NCBI RefSeq assembly: GCF_021390495.1 | Contig: NZ_JAJEJP010000002.1 | Span: forward strand, 3,061,249 to 3,125,248 | Length of the DNA stretch: 64,000 bases | Origin: Paraburkholderia sp. ZP32-5 | GTDB taxonomy: Bacteria > Pseudomonadota > Gammaproteobacteria > Burkholderiales > Burkholderiaceae | Reading direction: 5' to 3' | Shown: positions 18,032 to 27,949 of the stretch, one piece after another | How positions within the stretch are numbered: the first letter of the stretch is position 1 | Layout of the letters: every line of letters starts with the position of its first letter | Program-made: the position numbers and the translations under genes | Notes under the pieces: generated by a model | Told to the model about the DNA's origin: nothing | Seen by the model: the letters and a program-made list of their open reading frames with translations, nothing else | Databases searched by the model: none

Positions 18032-19762
18032 ATGCTTTCGACTCCGGAAGTTTCGACTCAAGAGGTAGAAGGGCAGCAAGGCGTGGTTGCCGACGCGCCG
18101 TATTCGTCGCTGTCGATGCGTAGACATCAGATGTACCCCGCGCTCACCTGCGCGGAGATCGACCGGATTCGCCGCTTCGGCGAGATCGGCCGCTGGAAGT
18201 CCGGCGAACTGATGTTCGAGACCGGCCGCCCCGGCCCCGGCATGTTCGTGCTGCTCGAAGGACACGTGAAGATCTATCAGCGCGACGGTATCGGCCGCGA
18301 GATCGTGATCGGCGAACAAGGCGCGGGGCAATTTCTGGCCGAGGTCGGGCAACTGTCGGGCAAGCCGGCGCTCGTGAACGGGCTTGCACTCAGTTTGGTC
18401 GAGGCGCTGCTGATTCCGCCCGAGCGTCTGCGCGCGCTGCTCGTCGCCGAAGCGGAACTGGGCGAGCGCATCATGCGCGCGCTGATCCTGCGGCGCGTGG
18501 CGTTGATCGAAAAAGGCTCCGGCGGCCCGATCCTGGTCGGCAGCAGCAACGACGCGCGGCTCGTGATGCTGCAAGGCTTCCTGTCGCGCAACGGCCATCC
18601 GCATTCGGTGATCGACGAGCGCGACGAAGACGCGCTGCGATTGATCGAACAGTTCGCCGCGCAACGCGAAGATCTGCCGCTCGTGATCTGCCCGGACGGC
18701 TCGGTGCTGCGTCATCCGAGCATGCCGGAACTGGCGACCTGTCTCGGCCTGCTGCCCGATCTCGACGACAGCTACGTGTACGACGTCGCGATCGTCGGCG
18801 CGGGACCGGCGGGTCTTGCCACTGCCGTGTACGCGGCCTCCGAGGGGCTCTCGGTGATCGTGCTCGACAGCCGTGCGCCGGGCGGCCAGGCCGGCGCGAG
18901 TTCGCGGATCGAAAACTACCTTGGCTTTCCGACCGGCATCTCCGGCCAGGCACTGGCCGGCCGCGCGTTCGTGCAGGCACAGAAGTTCGGCGCGCGCGTC
19001 GCGATTCCGGTCAACGTGGACGCGCTGCACTGCGGACAAACACCATATCGGCTCCAAACCAAATGCGGCGGCCATATCAGCGCGCGCACGATCGTCATCG
19101 CGAGCGGCGCCGTATACCGGCGGCCCGCGCTCGAAGGGCTCGACCGCTTCGACGGACGCGGCGTCTACTACTGGGCGTCACCCGTCGAGGCGAAGCTGTG
19201 CAAGCGCCAGGAAATCGTTCTGGTGGGCGGCGGCAATTCGGCTGGTCAGGCGATCGTCTATCTGGCGACGCATGCGGCCAAGGTCCACGTGCTGATCCGT
19301 CGCAGCGGTTTCGAAGCGACGATGTCGCGCTATCTGATCGACCGCATCCGCTCGCTGCCAAATGTGTTCGTGCATCCGAATTCGGAAATCGGCCGGCTCG
19401 ATGCCGATGAGCACGGGCTCGCGTCGGTCGCGCTGAAAAAGCCGCTGCCCGATGGCGTCGATCACTTCGACACGCGGCATCTGTTCCTCTTCACTGGCGC
19501 CGATCCGAACACCGACTGGCTGCGCACCTGCGGCGTGGAACTCGATCCGAAAGGCTTCGTGCTGACCGGCGTCGGCGCGAATGGCTCGGCCACGGCCTGC
19601 GATCTCGCGACCACCGTCGAAGGCGTCTATGCGATCGGCGATGCGCGCGCGGGCTCGACCAAGCGCGTGGCCGCGGCGGTCGGCGAAGGCGCGGCGGTCG
19701 TCGCGCAGATTCACCAGTTGCTGGCGGCATCGGCCGGGGAAGCCGTGGCCCTGGGCGCATGA
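18032..19762 (+). CDS. cNMP-binding domain fused to thioredoxin-reductase-like flavoprotein
   Basis: A 576-aa fusion. Residues about 40-160 form a CRP-like cyclic-nucleotide-binding fold (KSGELMFETGRPGPGMFVLLEGHV). Residues about 165-240 look like a degenerate thioredoxin/glutaredoxin fold (ILVGSSNDARLVMLQGFL...VICPDGS). Residues about 248-570 are a class II pyridine-nucleotide reductase: FAD GAGPAG (256-261), NAD(P)H GGGNSA (399-404) and the FAD-closing YAIGDARAGSTKRVAAAVGEG. The segment that holds the CATC redox motif in thioredoxin reductases reads WASPVEAKLC (381-390), so the disulphide is missing and it cannot be a standard TrxR. Single gene, followed by a strong hairpin terminator. Confidence 0.9.
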   Translation: MLSTPEVSTQEVEGQQGVVADAPYSSLSMRRHQMYPALTCAEIDRIRRFGEIGRWKSGELMFETGRPGPGMFVLLEGHVKIYQRDGIGREIVIGEQGAGQFLAEVGQLSGKPALVNGLALSLVEALLIPPERLRALLVAEAELGERIMRALILRRVALIEKGSGGPILVGSSNDARLVMLQGFLSRNGHPHSVIDERDEDALRLIEQFAAQREDLPLVICPDGSVLRHPSMPELATCLGLLPDLDDSYVYDVAIVGAGPAGLATAVYAASEGLSVIVLDSRAPGGQAGASSRIENYLGFPTGISGQALAGRAFVQAQKFGARVAIPVNVDALHCGQTPYRLQTKCGGHISARTIVIASGAVYRRPALEGLDRFDGRGVYYWASPVEAKLCKRQEIVLVGGGNSAGQAIVYLATHAAKVHVLIRRSGFEATMSRYLIDRIRSLPNVFVHPNSEIGRLDADEHGLASVALKKPLPDGVDHFDTRHLFLFTGADPNTDWLRTCGVELDPKGFVLTGVGANGSATACDLATTVEGVYAIGDARAGSTKRVAAAVGEGAAVVAQIHQLLAASAGEAVALGA

Positions 19763-19781
19763 GCAAAAAGCGAGCATGAAA

Positions 19782-19816
19782 AAACCCCAAAAGTTGGCGT
19801 GCAACTTTTGGGGTTT
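19782..19816. terminator. Bidirectional terminator between convergent genes
   Basis: Perfect 15-bp stem AAACCCCAAAAGTTG (19782-19796) / CAACTTTTGGGGTTT (19802-19816) with a GCGTG loop. A-rich sequence precedes it and T-rich sequence follows, so it can serve both the flavoprotein gene (plus) and the small gene converging from the right (minus). Confidence 0.9.
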
Positions 19817-19894
19817 CGCTTTATTCGCAATGCGCGCTTTTCAACATCGACACCGACCCTGCCCGCACTGCTAAAGCGTGGAAACGCGCACGTG

Positions 19895-20152
19895 CTAGCG
19901 GTCCAGTTTCGCGCGCAACTCGCGCGCCGCCTCCAGCAATCCTTCGTAACCCGAACGCGCATGCTCCGGCAGATCCGGATCGCCAACCAATGCGCCAAGC
20001 GTTTCGATCAAGCTATACACAATGCCTTTGGCAGCGCCCGTTGCAATGCTGCCCGACGACACCTGCTGATTGACGTGACTGAGCGCGGCATCCAGGTGTT
20101 CCATGTCGGGACGATCGTCAGAGGGCGGCTTGGGAGAATCGTCTTGCGTCAT
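19895..20152 (-). CDS. Small cytoplasmic hypothetical protein (85 aa)
   Basis: Product MTQDDSPKPPSDDRPDMEHL then DAALSHVNQQVSSGSIATGA, with a C-terminal helix (YEGLLEAARELRAKLDR). Acidic and Pro-rich at the N-terminus, helical afterwards, no signal peptide. CAGGAG lies 12 nt before ATG 20152; an alternative start at 20179 adds nine residues. Convergent with the flavoprotein gene. No family recognised. Confidence 0.65.
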   Translation of the reverse strand: MTQDDSPKPPSDDRPDMEHLDAALSHVNQQVSSGSIATGAAKGIVYSLIETLGALVGDPDLPEHARSGYEGLLEAARELRAKLDR

Positions 20153-20259
20153 GATGAAACATCGCTCCTGTAAGTGCATCGGTAAAACAAACCTGTCACG
20201 TTGTTATATACCGATCGTGCGTTGCCGTCTATTCGTGTTCGGCGCGGGTGCGATCCACA

Positions 20260-22443
20260 TCAAGGCGTCCAGCGATACATCAAAATCTTTGCGCGCGCAT
20301 CGTCTTCGAGCAGCACCACGTACTCGCCGTTATCGCGCTGCACCGCGCTGATGCCGAGATACACGTCGACCCAGCCGCTCGTGTTGCCGACGCTCGCGCC
20401 CGGCGTCATATAGCCGACCGCCGCGCCGCTGCGCGCGTCGTACACATCGACTCTCGCGGTGTACAGCTCCGCGATGAAAATGTAATTGCCCGCCACCGCG
20501 ACGCCGACCGTGGTTGTCTGCGGATTGCTCTGCGTGTTCCATGGCAGCGAAATCGCATACGCCTGCGTGGGCGTGCCGGAACTCCAGTTGTCGTAGCGCG
20601 CGAGCACGGGACCCGCTTCTTTCCAGTGCGTCGGGTCCCACGGAATTGCGCTGGTGAAACCGGACAGGTACATCGTATCGGTCGACGCGAAATAGACGAG
20701 CCGCGCGAGTCGCGTGAACGGTGCGGGCATCGCGAACATCTTCGCGCTTGCGTAGGTATAGATCGGATTGCCCGCCGTATCGAAGCCCTGCAACGGCATC
20801 TCGCGGATACCGCTCAACGGCGTGGCGAGCCACACGTTGCCCGGTTCGTCGACCCACCAGAAGCCGTTGCCGACCGTGCTGCCGGTCGAAGGATTGCCGG
20901 TGATCTCGCTCGCATCGACGACGCCATTGCCATTGCCATCGCGCCACAGCCATTCGCCGAAGCTGGGCTGCCCGGCCGGCCATGTCCCCGGCAGCGGATT
21001 CTGCGCAAACAGACCCGAAGGAATCGCGATCTCGCCATGCGCGGCATCGAAGCGATAGACGTTCAGGTAGTGCGCGCCAGGATCGAGCGTATAGAGAAAA
21101 AGCTGGCCGCCGAACCGGCGCACCATCGGCTCGCCACGCACGCCGCGCGGCTGGTGAAACGTGGGATCGTCGGGATAATCGAAGCGGTCGAGCGTGAAGC
21201 CCGCATACGTCCATTCGTGGCCGACCGGCTGGCTGTAGTCGAGCGTGAAGCGCTTCGAGCCGGTGTAGACCGACGCGGGCGTGGCCGGATCGAAGGCGGC
21301 GCTATCGACGAACGTCAGCCCGTACAGCCGCCAGTTCAACACGCGCGAGCCATACACGTAGCTCTCCAGCACCGCGCCCTGGCCGACCGATGCCGAGCCC
21401 GGCGCGCGCGGTCCCTCGCCGTTTTGCGCGACGTACAGGTTGCCGGCCGGATCGACGCCGATGCCGGTGATGCCGTTGAAGCGCACGTCGCCCGGTACGC
21501 CGCGCACCGCGTGGAATATGCCGTTGCGCGTACCGATCGCGGTGCCCGCCTGCCGCTGCCCGTCCGCGCCCTTGTTGAAGACCAGAATCTGCTGCGACGG
21601 GCCGTTGTCGGCGACGAGCAGTTGCCCCGCGGGCGTCACCGTCAGGTCGGCGGGCACCGTGCCCGCCGGCAGCGGCAACGGGCCGCCAAGCGCGCTGCCA
21701 TCGGCGGCATAGTGCAGGATGCTCAGGTTGCCCGACAGCACGCCGGTGATGATCCACAGCGTCGCATCGGTATCGATCGCGATGCGTCCCGGCGAATTCA
21801 CGCTCCACGAGCGCAGCGGCTGCATCGACTGCGCGTCGTACACGACGATGCGATTGCCATAGGTGTCGGCCACATAGAGTTCGCTATCCGTTGCAGCGAG
21901 ACCGCGAATGCTCGCGTCGATGCCGGTCGTCACCGTTTCGACCGGCACGAAGCTGTTCTTCGTCGCGTTCGCGCTATTGGCGATGCCGCCGCTGAACGGC
22001 GCACCGACCGCCAGATTCGCGAGCGTGCGGCGAGTGATGCCGTACCAGGTCAGATTGGCCGGCGGATAATCCGCGCCGACCAGCGCATTGCTCTCGTTGC
22101 CGATCGACATCGCCGCATACAGGTACGTGTGATTCACCGCGACGGCATCGCCACCGGCCGCGCCCCAGCCGTGCGTCGAGCCGGCCACCGCGAGTTTGTC
22201 GCCGGCGCGATAGGCGGCGATTTCGCTACCGCTTTCGTCCCATGGCGCATTGGTATAAACGGTACCGTCGGCGCCGACGCTAATGGCCTGGATATCCTGC
22301 TGCATCCATTTGCCGTCGCCAAAACCGAAGCTATTGCCGATCCACGACGTCGTGTAATTGAGTTGCGATTGCGCGTAGGTATTCGGCGAAATCAGGCCGT
22401 GGATTAAAACCACGGCAATGCCAAGGCGGGAGATGAGCTTCAC
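20260..22443 (-). CDS. Secreted NHL/beta-propeller repeat protein
   Basis: From GTG 22443 (AAGGAAATACCGCC upstream) the product is 727 aa with a signal peptide (MKLISRLGIAVVLIHGLIS ending TYAQ), so it is periplasmic or extracellular. The mature part repeats propeller-like blades: GLAATDSELYVADTYGNRIVV, GRIAIDTDATLWIITG, DLTVTPAGQLLVADNG, GITGIGVDPAGNLYVAQNG, FIAELYTARVDVYDARSG. These match NHL-type repeats that bind ligands or glycans. A Ca-binding-like DGNGNGVVDASE stands near residue 510. No catalytic residues recognised. Monocistronic. Confidence 0.85.
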   Translation of the reverse strand: MKLISRLGIAVVLIHGLISPNTYAQSQLNYTTSWIGNSFGFGDGKWMQQDIQAISVGADGTVYTNAPWDESGSEIAAYRAGDKLAVAGSTHGWGAAGGDAVAVNHTYLYAAMSIGNESNALVGADYPPANLTWYGITRRTLANLAVGAPFSGGIANSANATKNSFVPVETVTTGIDASIRGLAATDSELYVADTYGNRIVVYDAQSMQPLRSWSVNSPGRIAIDTDATLWIITGVLSGNLSILHYAADGSALGGPLPLPAGTVPADLTVTPAGQLLVADNGPSQQILVFNKGADGQRQAGTAIGTRNGIFHAVRGVPGDVRFNGITGIGVDPAGNLYVAQNGEGPRAPGSASVGQGAVLESYVYGSRVLNWRLYGLTFVDSAAFDPATPASVYTGSKRFTLDYSQPVGHEWTYAGFTLDRFDYPDDPTFHQPRGVRGEPMVRRFGGQLFLYTLDPGAHYLNVYRFDAAHGEIAIPSGLFAQNPLPGTWPAGQPSFGEWLWRDGNGNGVVDASEITGNPSTGSTVGNGFWWVDEPGNVWLATPLSGIREMPLQGFDTAGNPIYTYASAKMFAMPAPFTRLARLVYFASTDTMYLSGFTSAIPWDPTHWKEAGPVLARYDNWSSGTPTQAYAISLPWNTQSNPQTTTVGVAVAGNYIFIAELYTARVDVYDARSGAAVGYMTPGASVGNTSGWVDVYLGISAVQRDNGEYVVLLEDDARAKILMYRWTP

Positions 22444-22694
22444 GGCGGTATTTCCTTGCGAGGCGCGAAGCACGCGTGGCCGGCTTGAGCCGCGTACATT
22501 CGCCTGGGCACGCACGTGAATTGATGCGAATTCGCGCGCCCGTACATCAGTCGTAGCGCTTTATCCTCGCACAGAAAGTCCTGAATTAAATGCTAAAAAA
22601 ATCTTATTTAACAGGGACCCATTCAAATAATTCTTATCGCATAAGATCAGCGATATTCGATATCGCCACGCAATTGGAGCCGGTAAAAACCGAC

Positions 22695-22756
22695 TCCTGA
22701 AAAGTCTCACCTGATTACGGATTCAGTCGCTTTTTCTGCTCCCGGAAATACTCACC
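22695..22756 (-). repeat. Two iteron-like 17-mers in the gap before the EamA gene
   Basis: Minus-strand copies GGTGAGACTTTTCAGGA (22695-22711) and GGTGAGTATTTCCGGGA (22740-22756), 45 bp apart. The first has the rarer CAGGA ending. The gap 22444-22815 has an AT-rich patch at 22585-22640 and no gene. Confidence 0.8.
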
Positions 22757-22815
22757 TCAGCGCGTTTCGGACAGCAGGCACGCCCGACATCGTGAAGCCG
22801 CTCGTCACGAGCTTG

Positions 22816-23718
22816 TTACGATCGCGTCGCCGTGCGCCGCAAGAAGATCCGCCGCGTCAGATCGAAGGCGACCAGATTGCCGGCCACCACCAGCAGCAGG
22901 CCGACTACGGCAAGCGCGGACCAGCGATAGCCCTCGAAGATCGTCGATGCCGCCAGCGCGACGATCGGGAACAGCACCGTGCAGTAAGCGGCCCGCTCCG
23001 GACCCATGCGCCCGACCAGCATCAGGTACGCGGTAAAGCCGATCACCGAGCCGAACACCGCGAGATACGCGAGCGCGCCGAGATAGCGCGCAGTGAACTC
23101 AACCGTGAACGAATAGCCGGCGATCACGCTGCCGAGCGTGAGGACGCCCGCGCCGATCAGCATCGCCCAGCTATTGGTCGCGAACGGATGCAAGCCCATC
23201 GACTGCATCCGGCTCGACAGCAGATTGCCGGCCGAAAAACACATCGTGCCGAGAAACGCGATGCCGAGGCCGAGCCACGCGGTGTGATCGCCGAGATGGC
23301 CGGCCATCTGCTGAACGAACAGACAGACGATGCCGACGAGCCCGAGCAACGCGCCCGCAATCGCGCTCGGTTGCAGCGGCCGGCCCATGAACAGCCGGCC
23401 GTTGATCGAGTTCAGCAGCGGCGCGGTGGAAAACACCACGGCGACGAGGCCGCTCGGCACGATCTGTTCGGCGTAGTAGAAGCACAGAAAATTGAGGCAG
23501 AACAGCGTGAGGCCCTGAGCGGCGAGAAAGCGCCACGCTGCGCGCGGCGGCCACATCGGGCGGCGCATGATGCGCAGCAGCGCGAACAGCAGCAACGCGG
23601 CGATCCAGAAACGCCACGCAATCGAAACCGGCGGCGGCACCGCGCCGAGTTGCCATTTGATCGCGATCCACGTGGTGCCCCAGATCAGCACAGTGGACGC
23701 ATAAAGCAGAAGATTCAT
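22816..23718 (-). CDS. EamA/DMT-family transporter
   Basis: A 300-aa inner-membrane protein with ten predicted helices in two EamA halves. It starts MNLLLYASTVLIWGTTWIAIKWQLG (the family WGxxW motif); PSGLVAVVFSTAPLLNSING and the second-half KxxxLGALAYLAVFGSVIGFTAYLML are characteristic. These export metabolites or amino acids. The divergent AraC regulator 197 bp away is a likely controller. Confidence 0.92.
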   Translation of the reverse strand: MNLLLYASTVLIWGTTWIAIKWQLGAVPPPVSIAWRFWIAALLLFALLRIMRRPMWPPRAAWRFLAAQGLTLFCLNFLCFYYAEQIVPSGLVAVVFSTAPLLNSINGRLFMGRPLQPSAIAGALLGLVGIVCLFVQQMAGHLGDHTAWLGLGIAFLGTMCFSAGNLLSSRMQSMGLHPFATNSWAMLIGAGVLTLGSVIAGYSFTVEFTARYLGALAYLAVFGSVIGFTAYLMLVGRMGPERAAYCTVLFPIVALAASTIFEGYRWSALAVVGLLLVVAGNLVAFDLTRRIFLRRTATRS

Positions 23719-23915
23719 GGTCGAGCCCTGAAACCGTGACCGCCGCGGTCACACATCACAACGGCGGGCAGCAATGATGAAAAGCCCACTATGCGACCGC
23801 GCGGTCGCGCGCGATTGTCCAGGCTTGCGCACTTTTTCGCGCCGGCGCGACGTGACGCGAGGCCCGCCGTATACTGGCCGCTCAACTATTCCATCGGAAA
23901 CGTCCGCTCGCCGCC

Positions 23916-24833
23916 GTGAACGCCAGTCCGTCCATCCCCGTGATATCCGCTGCCGAGGCTCCATTTGGCCTGCAGTCGGTGTGTCACACGCTCGCTAGCG
24001 CCAATGCGAATCTGGACCGCTTCGCATGGCTCGGCGACGGGCTCGCGATCGCCGTGTGGACGCGCGACACGACGGAAGCCGAGACCGTCTACGAGCGGCC
24101 CGGCCATCACACGCTGTCGTGCTATCTCGATGGCGGCTATCGCACCGAGCGTCAGAAAATGCCGGGCCACTACGGCGCGCCGTCGCGGCTGTGCGCGTTG
24201 CCCGGCGATCACGAATCGCGCTGGTGGGTGCGCGGTCATATGCACTTCATGCATCTGTATTTCCTGCCCGAACACTTCACGCGTCGCGCGGTGCAGGAAC
24301 TCGATCGCGAGCCGCGCGAACTGACGCTCGCCGATCGCACCTATTTCGAGGATCCGCGCATCGCGAGTCTGTGCCAGTCGCTCGTCAACGAAGACTGGCA
24401 GAGCCCCGACGGCGTGCTGCGCACCAACGAGACCGCGCACGAAGCGCTGAGCCTGCTGTTGCGCGGGCAAGGCGTGCGGCGCCCGAACGTGTCGCTCAGG
24501 GGCGGCTTATCCGCCGCGACGCGCCGCCGCTTGCGCGACTATATCGACAGCCATCTCGCCCAACCGCTGACGCTCGGCGAACTGTCCGGCGTCGCGGCGC
24601 TGTCGGAGTTTCATCTTGCGCGGATGTTTCGCGAGTCGTTCGGCTTGCCACCCGCCGCGTGGATCGCGAGGCAGCGGATCGATCGCGCGCGGATGCTGCT
24701 GCGCACGACCACGTTGCCGCTCGCGCGCATCGCCGAGCAATGCGGCTATGCGAACGCCAGCCACTTCAGCCATCGCTTTCGCGAAGCCATGGGCGTAACG
24801 CCGGGTGCGTATCGGCAGGTTGTTGGCATCTGA
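23916..24833 (+). CDS. AraC-family transcriptional regulator
   Basis: A 305-aa protein with an N-terminal cupin-like sensing region (RPGHHTLSCYLDGGYRTERQ) and a C-terminal double HTH: LRDYIDSHLAQPLTLGELSG, AALSEFHLARMFRESFGLPP, then IAEQCGYANASHFSHRFREAMGVTPGAYRQ. The start used is GTG 23916; no strong ribosome site is visible. Divergent from the EamA transporter. Confidence 0.9.
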   Translation: MNASPSIPVISAAEAPFGLQSVCHTLASANANLDRFAWLGDGLAIAVWTRDTTEAETVYERPGHHTLSCYLDGGYRTERQKMPGHYGAPSRLCALPGDHESRWWVRGHMHFMHLYFLPEHFTRRAVQELDREPRELTLADRTYFEDPRIASLCQSLVNEDWQSPDGVLRTNETAHEALSLLLRGQGVRRPNVSLRGGLSAATRRRLRDYIDSHLAQPLTLGELSGVAALSEFHLARMFRESFGLPPAAWIARQRIDRARMLLRTTTLPLARIAEQCGYANASHFSHRFREAMGVTPGAYRQVVGI

Positions 24834-24882
24834 GCCGCGCGGTTGTGTTTTTGTTCGCGTCGGCGGCTCGGTTATCGGCCCG

Positions 24883-27800
24883 TCATTGCAGCGCCATCGC
24901 CAGCACGCGAGCCACGTGGATCGCCTCGACGCCTGCGCCATCGTGAATCTGATGCCGGCAACTGGTGCCGTCGGCGACCATCACCGTATCGGCGTCGATC
25001 TTGCGCACCGCGGGTAGCAGCGACAGCTCCGCCATCGCCCGCGACGTCTCGTAGTGCTCGGCTTCGTAGCCGAAGCTGCCGGCCATCCCGCAGCACGACG
25101 ATTCCACCGTCGATACCTGCAGTTGCGGAATCCACTTGAGCACGGTCTGCACCGGCGTGAATGCGTCGAACGCCTTCTGATGACAGTGGCCATGTACCAG
25201 CGCCTGCTGCATCGGCAGCGGCTTCAGCGCAAGCTGCAAGCGTCCAGCCTGTTCCTCGCGCACCAGGAATTCCTCGAACAAAAACGCGTGCTGCGACAGC
25301 CGCCGCGCTTCGTCGCCGAAACCATATTGCAGGAACTCGTCGCGCAACGACAGCAGACAGGACGGCTCGAGTCCCACCACCGGCACGCCGCGTTCGACGA
25401 ACGGTTTGAACAGATCGAGCATGCGCCGCGCTTCCTGCTTCGCTTCATCGACGAGACCGGCGGCGAGAAACGTGCGCCCGCAACAGACCGGCCGCTCGTG
25501 CTTGCGCGCGTTGAAGTGCACGGTGTAGCCGGCCGCTTCGAGCACCTGTTGCGCGGCGCGCGCGTTGTCGGGTTCGAGGTGGTTGTTGAAGGTATCGACG
25601 AAAAGCAGCACTTCTTTCAGCGTGGTTTGCGTAGTTTGCGTGGTTTGATCCGTAGACGTGGGCCTGGCTACGGATACCGCATCAGCGAGGAACGACTTCT
25701 TGAAGCGCGGCAAGCTCCGTTGCGCGGCAAACCCCACCGAGCGCTTGAACCACGCTGACAACACAGGCACGTTGTCCACTAGCGCCATCAATGCCGGCAC
25801 ACGGCTCGCCGCACCCGCGTAGCGCGGCATGAACGCAACGAGCCTGTCGCGCAGACTCAAGCCATGCCGTTTGACACGCGCCGCCCGCGCCTCGATCTTG
25901 AACTTCGCCATATCGACGCCGGTCGGGCAATCGCGCTTGCAGCCCTTGCACGATACGCACAGGTCGAGCGTCTCCTTCACGTCGTCGCTCGCGAGGCCGG
26001 CTTCGCCGAGTTGCCCCGAAATCGCGAGCCGCAACGTATTCGCACGCCCGCGCGTCAGATGCTGTTCGTCCTTCGTCACGCGATAGCTCGGGCACATCGT
26101 GCCCGCGTCGAACTTGCGGCAGTGACCGTTGTTGTTGCACATCTCGACCGCTCTCGCGAGACCGCCACTCAGATCGCCGCCGCTGCCGGGCGCGCTTTCT
26201 TCGCCGCTCAGCGGATCGCGTGCGACATTCCACGCGGACCAGTCGAGCACCGTGTCGATCCGCTGCTCGCGATAGCCCGGCGCGAAGCGGAAATTGCGTG
26301 CGTCGTCCATCTTCGGCGGACGCACGATCTTGTCGGGATTGAAGCGGTTGTCCGGATCGAACAGCGTCTTGATTTCGCTGAACGCTTCGTTAAGGCGGGG
26401 TCCGTATTGCCACGCGACCCATTCGCCGCGGCACAAACCGTCGCCATGTTCGCCCGAATACGCGCCCTTGTATTCACGCACGAGCGCGGCCGCTTCCTCG
26501 GCGATCGCGCGCATCTTCGTCGCGCCATCGCGGCGCATGTCGAGAATCGGCCGCACGTGCAATGTGCCGACGCTCGCGTGCGCGTACCACGTGCCCTCGG
26601 TGCCGTGTCGATGAAACACGTCGGTCAGGCGGCTCGTGTAGTCGGCCAGATGTTCGAGCGGCACCGCACAATCCTCGATGAACGACACCGGCTTGCCGTC
26701 GCCCTTCATGCTCATCATGATGTTGAGCCCGGCCTTGCGTACTTCCCACAGCGCTTTCTGCGCGTTCGCGTCGGGCATCTCGACGACCGCATCGGGCAAT
26801 CCGAGTTCGCCCATCAATTCGGTCAGTTGCTTGAGCGACGCGAGCTGCGCATCACGATCCTCGCCCGCGAACTCGACGAGCAGAATCGCCTGCGGTTCGC
26901 CGACCAGCGCCTTCCCGATCACCGGACGAAACGCGGGATTGCTCAACGCGAGATCGATCATCGTGCGATCGACCAGTTCGACCGCGACCGGCTTCAGCTT
27001 GACGATGTGCTGCGTGAGTTCCATCGACTGCCGGAAGGTCGGAAAGTTGACCACGCCGAGCGCCTTGTGCGCGGGCAGAGGCGCGAGCTTCAGCGTGACC
27101 TGGCGGCTGAACGCAAGCGTGCCCTCGGAGCCGACCAGCAGATGCGCGAGGTTCGCGCTGCCGTCGTCGGTATAGGCGCGCGGATTCTGGCAGTCGAACA
27201 GATCGATGTTGTAGCCCGCGACTCGACGCAGCACCTTCGGCACGCGTGCGACGATTTCATCGCGTTCACGCTGTGCAATGCGCGTGACGCCCGCGATGAT
27301 CTGCTGCAAACGCTCGCCCTGACCTTGCAGCGGCTCGCGCAACGAGCCGAAATGCGCCTCGCTGCCGTCGGCGAGAAGCGCATCGATCGCGTCGACGTTG
27401 TGCACCATGTTGCCGTATTCGATCGAGCGCGAGCCGCACGAATTGTTGCCGGCCATCCCGCCGATCGTGCACTGCGCGGACGTCGATACGTCCACCGGAA
27501 ACCACAGCCCATGCGGTTTCAACCACGCGTTCAGATGATCGAGCACGACGCCGGGCTCGACTGTGACCGTGCGCGCGTCGGCATCGAACGCAACGATGTT
27601 GTTGAGCCACTTGCTCGTATCGATCACGAGCGCTTCGCCGACCGTCTGCCCGCACTGACTCGTGCCGGCGCCACGCGCGAGCAGCGGCACCTTCTCGCTG
27701 CGCGCGATGTCGAGCGCGATACGCAGATCGTCCTGATCGCGCGGCACCACCACACCGACCGGCATGATCTGGTAGATCGACGCATCGGTTGCATAGCGGC

Positions 27801-27936
27801 CGCGACTTGCGATATCGAACAGCACATCGCCGCGCAACGCTTTGCGCAGATGCTGCGCGAGCGGACTCATCGCGCGCGCGGCCGACGGCACCAGGTGGAT
27901 CGGCTTGACGAGCAAGCCCGAGGTCGGGTTCGTCAT
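24883..27936 (-). CDS. FAD-linked oxidase / Fe-S D-2-hydroxyacid dehydrogenase (YdiJ/Dld-type fusion)
   Basis: A 1017-aa fusion. The N-terminal half is an FAD-binding-4 oxidase (VPLLARGAGTSQCGQTVGEALVIDTS, TSAQCTIGGMAGNNSCGSRS, VGSEGTLAFSRQVTLKL). Near residue 610 comes CNNNGHCRKFDAGTMCPSYR, and near 655 a ferredoxin motif CVSCKGCKRDCP. Two CCG domains follow (CCGRTFLAAGLVDE about 818 and SSCCGMAGSFGYE about 952). This matches membrane-associated D-lactate/glycolate/D-2-hydroxyglutarate dehydrogenases that pass electrons to quinone. ATG 27936 has AAGG upstream; only 13 bp separate it from the MFS gene, so they form an operon. Together with the aminotransferase it suggests use of a 2-hydroxy acid feeding 2-oxo acid or glyoxylate. 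Confidence 0.93.
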   Translation of the reverse strand: MTNPTSGLLVKPIHLVPSAARAMSPLAQHLRKALRGDVLFDIASRGRYATDASIYQIMPVGVVVPRDQDDLRIALDIARSEKVPLLARGAGTSQCGQTVGEALVIDTSKWLNNIVAFDADARTVTVEPGVVLDHLNAWLKPHGLWFPVDVSTSAQCTIGGMAGNNSCGSRSIEYGNMVHNVDAIDALLADGSEAHFGSLREPLQGQGERLQQIIAGVTRIAQRERDEIVARVPKVLRRVAGYNIDLFDCQNPRAYTDDGSANLAHLLVGSEGTLAFSRQVTLKLAPLPAHKALGVVNFPTFRQSMELTQHIVKLKPVAVELVDRTMIDLALSNPAFRPVIGKALVGEPQAILLVEFAGEDRDAQLASLKQLTELMGELGLPDAVVEMPDANAQKALWEVRKAGLNIMMSMKGDGKPVSFIEDCAVPLEHLADYTSRLTDVFHRHGTEGTWYAHASVGTLHVRPILDMRRDGATKMRAIAEEAAALVREYKGAYSGEHGDGLCRGEWVAWQYGPRLNEAFSEIKTLFDPDNRFNPDKIVRPPKMDDARNFRFAPGYREQRIDTVLDWSAWNVARDPLSGEESAPGSGGDLSGGLARAVEMCNNNGHCRKFDAGTMCPSYRVTKDEQHLTRGRANTLRLAISGQLGEAGLASDDVKETLDLCVSCKGCKRDCPTGVDMAKFKIEARAARVKRHGLSLRDRLVAFMPRYAGAASRVPALMALVDNVPVLSAWFKRSVGFAAQRSLPRFKKSFLADAVSVARPTSTDQTTQTTQTTLKEVLLFVDTFNNHLEPDNARAAQQVLEAAGYTVHFNARKHERPVCCGRTFLAAGLVDEAKQEARRMLDLFKPFVERGVPVVGLEPSCLLSLRDEFLQYGFGDEARRLSQHAFLFEEFLVREEQAGRLQLALKPLPMQQALVHGHCHQKAFDAFTPVQTVLKWIPQLQVSTVESSCCGMAGSFGYEAEHYETSRAMAELSLLPAVRKIDADTVMVADGTSCRHQIHDGAGVEAIHVARVLAMALQ

Positions 27937-27949
27937 CGCGTTAGCCTTT

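Noticed and set aside
20248..22407. 719-codon plus-strand frame opposite the beta-propeller gene
   Set aside because: Arg/His/Ala-rich antisense shadow of a high-GC gene with clear signal peptide and repeats on the other strand.
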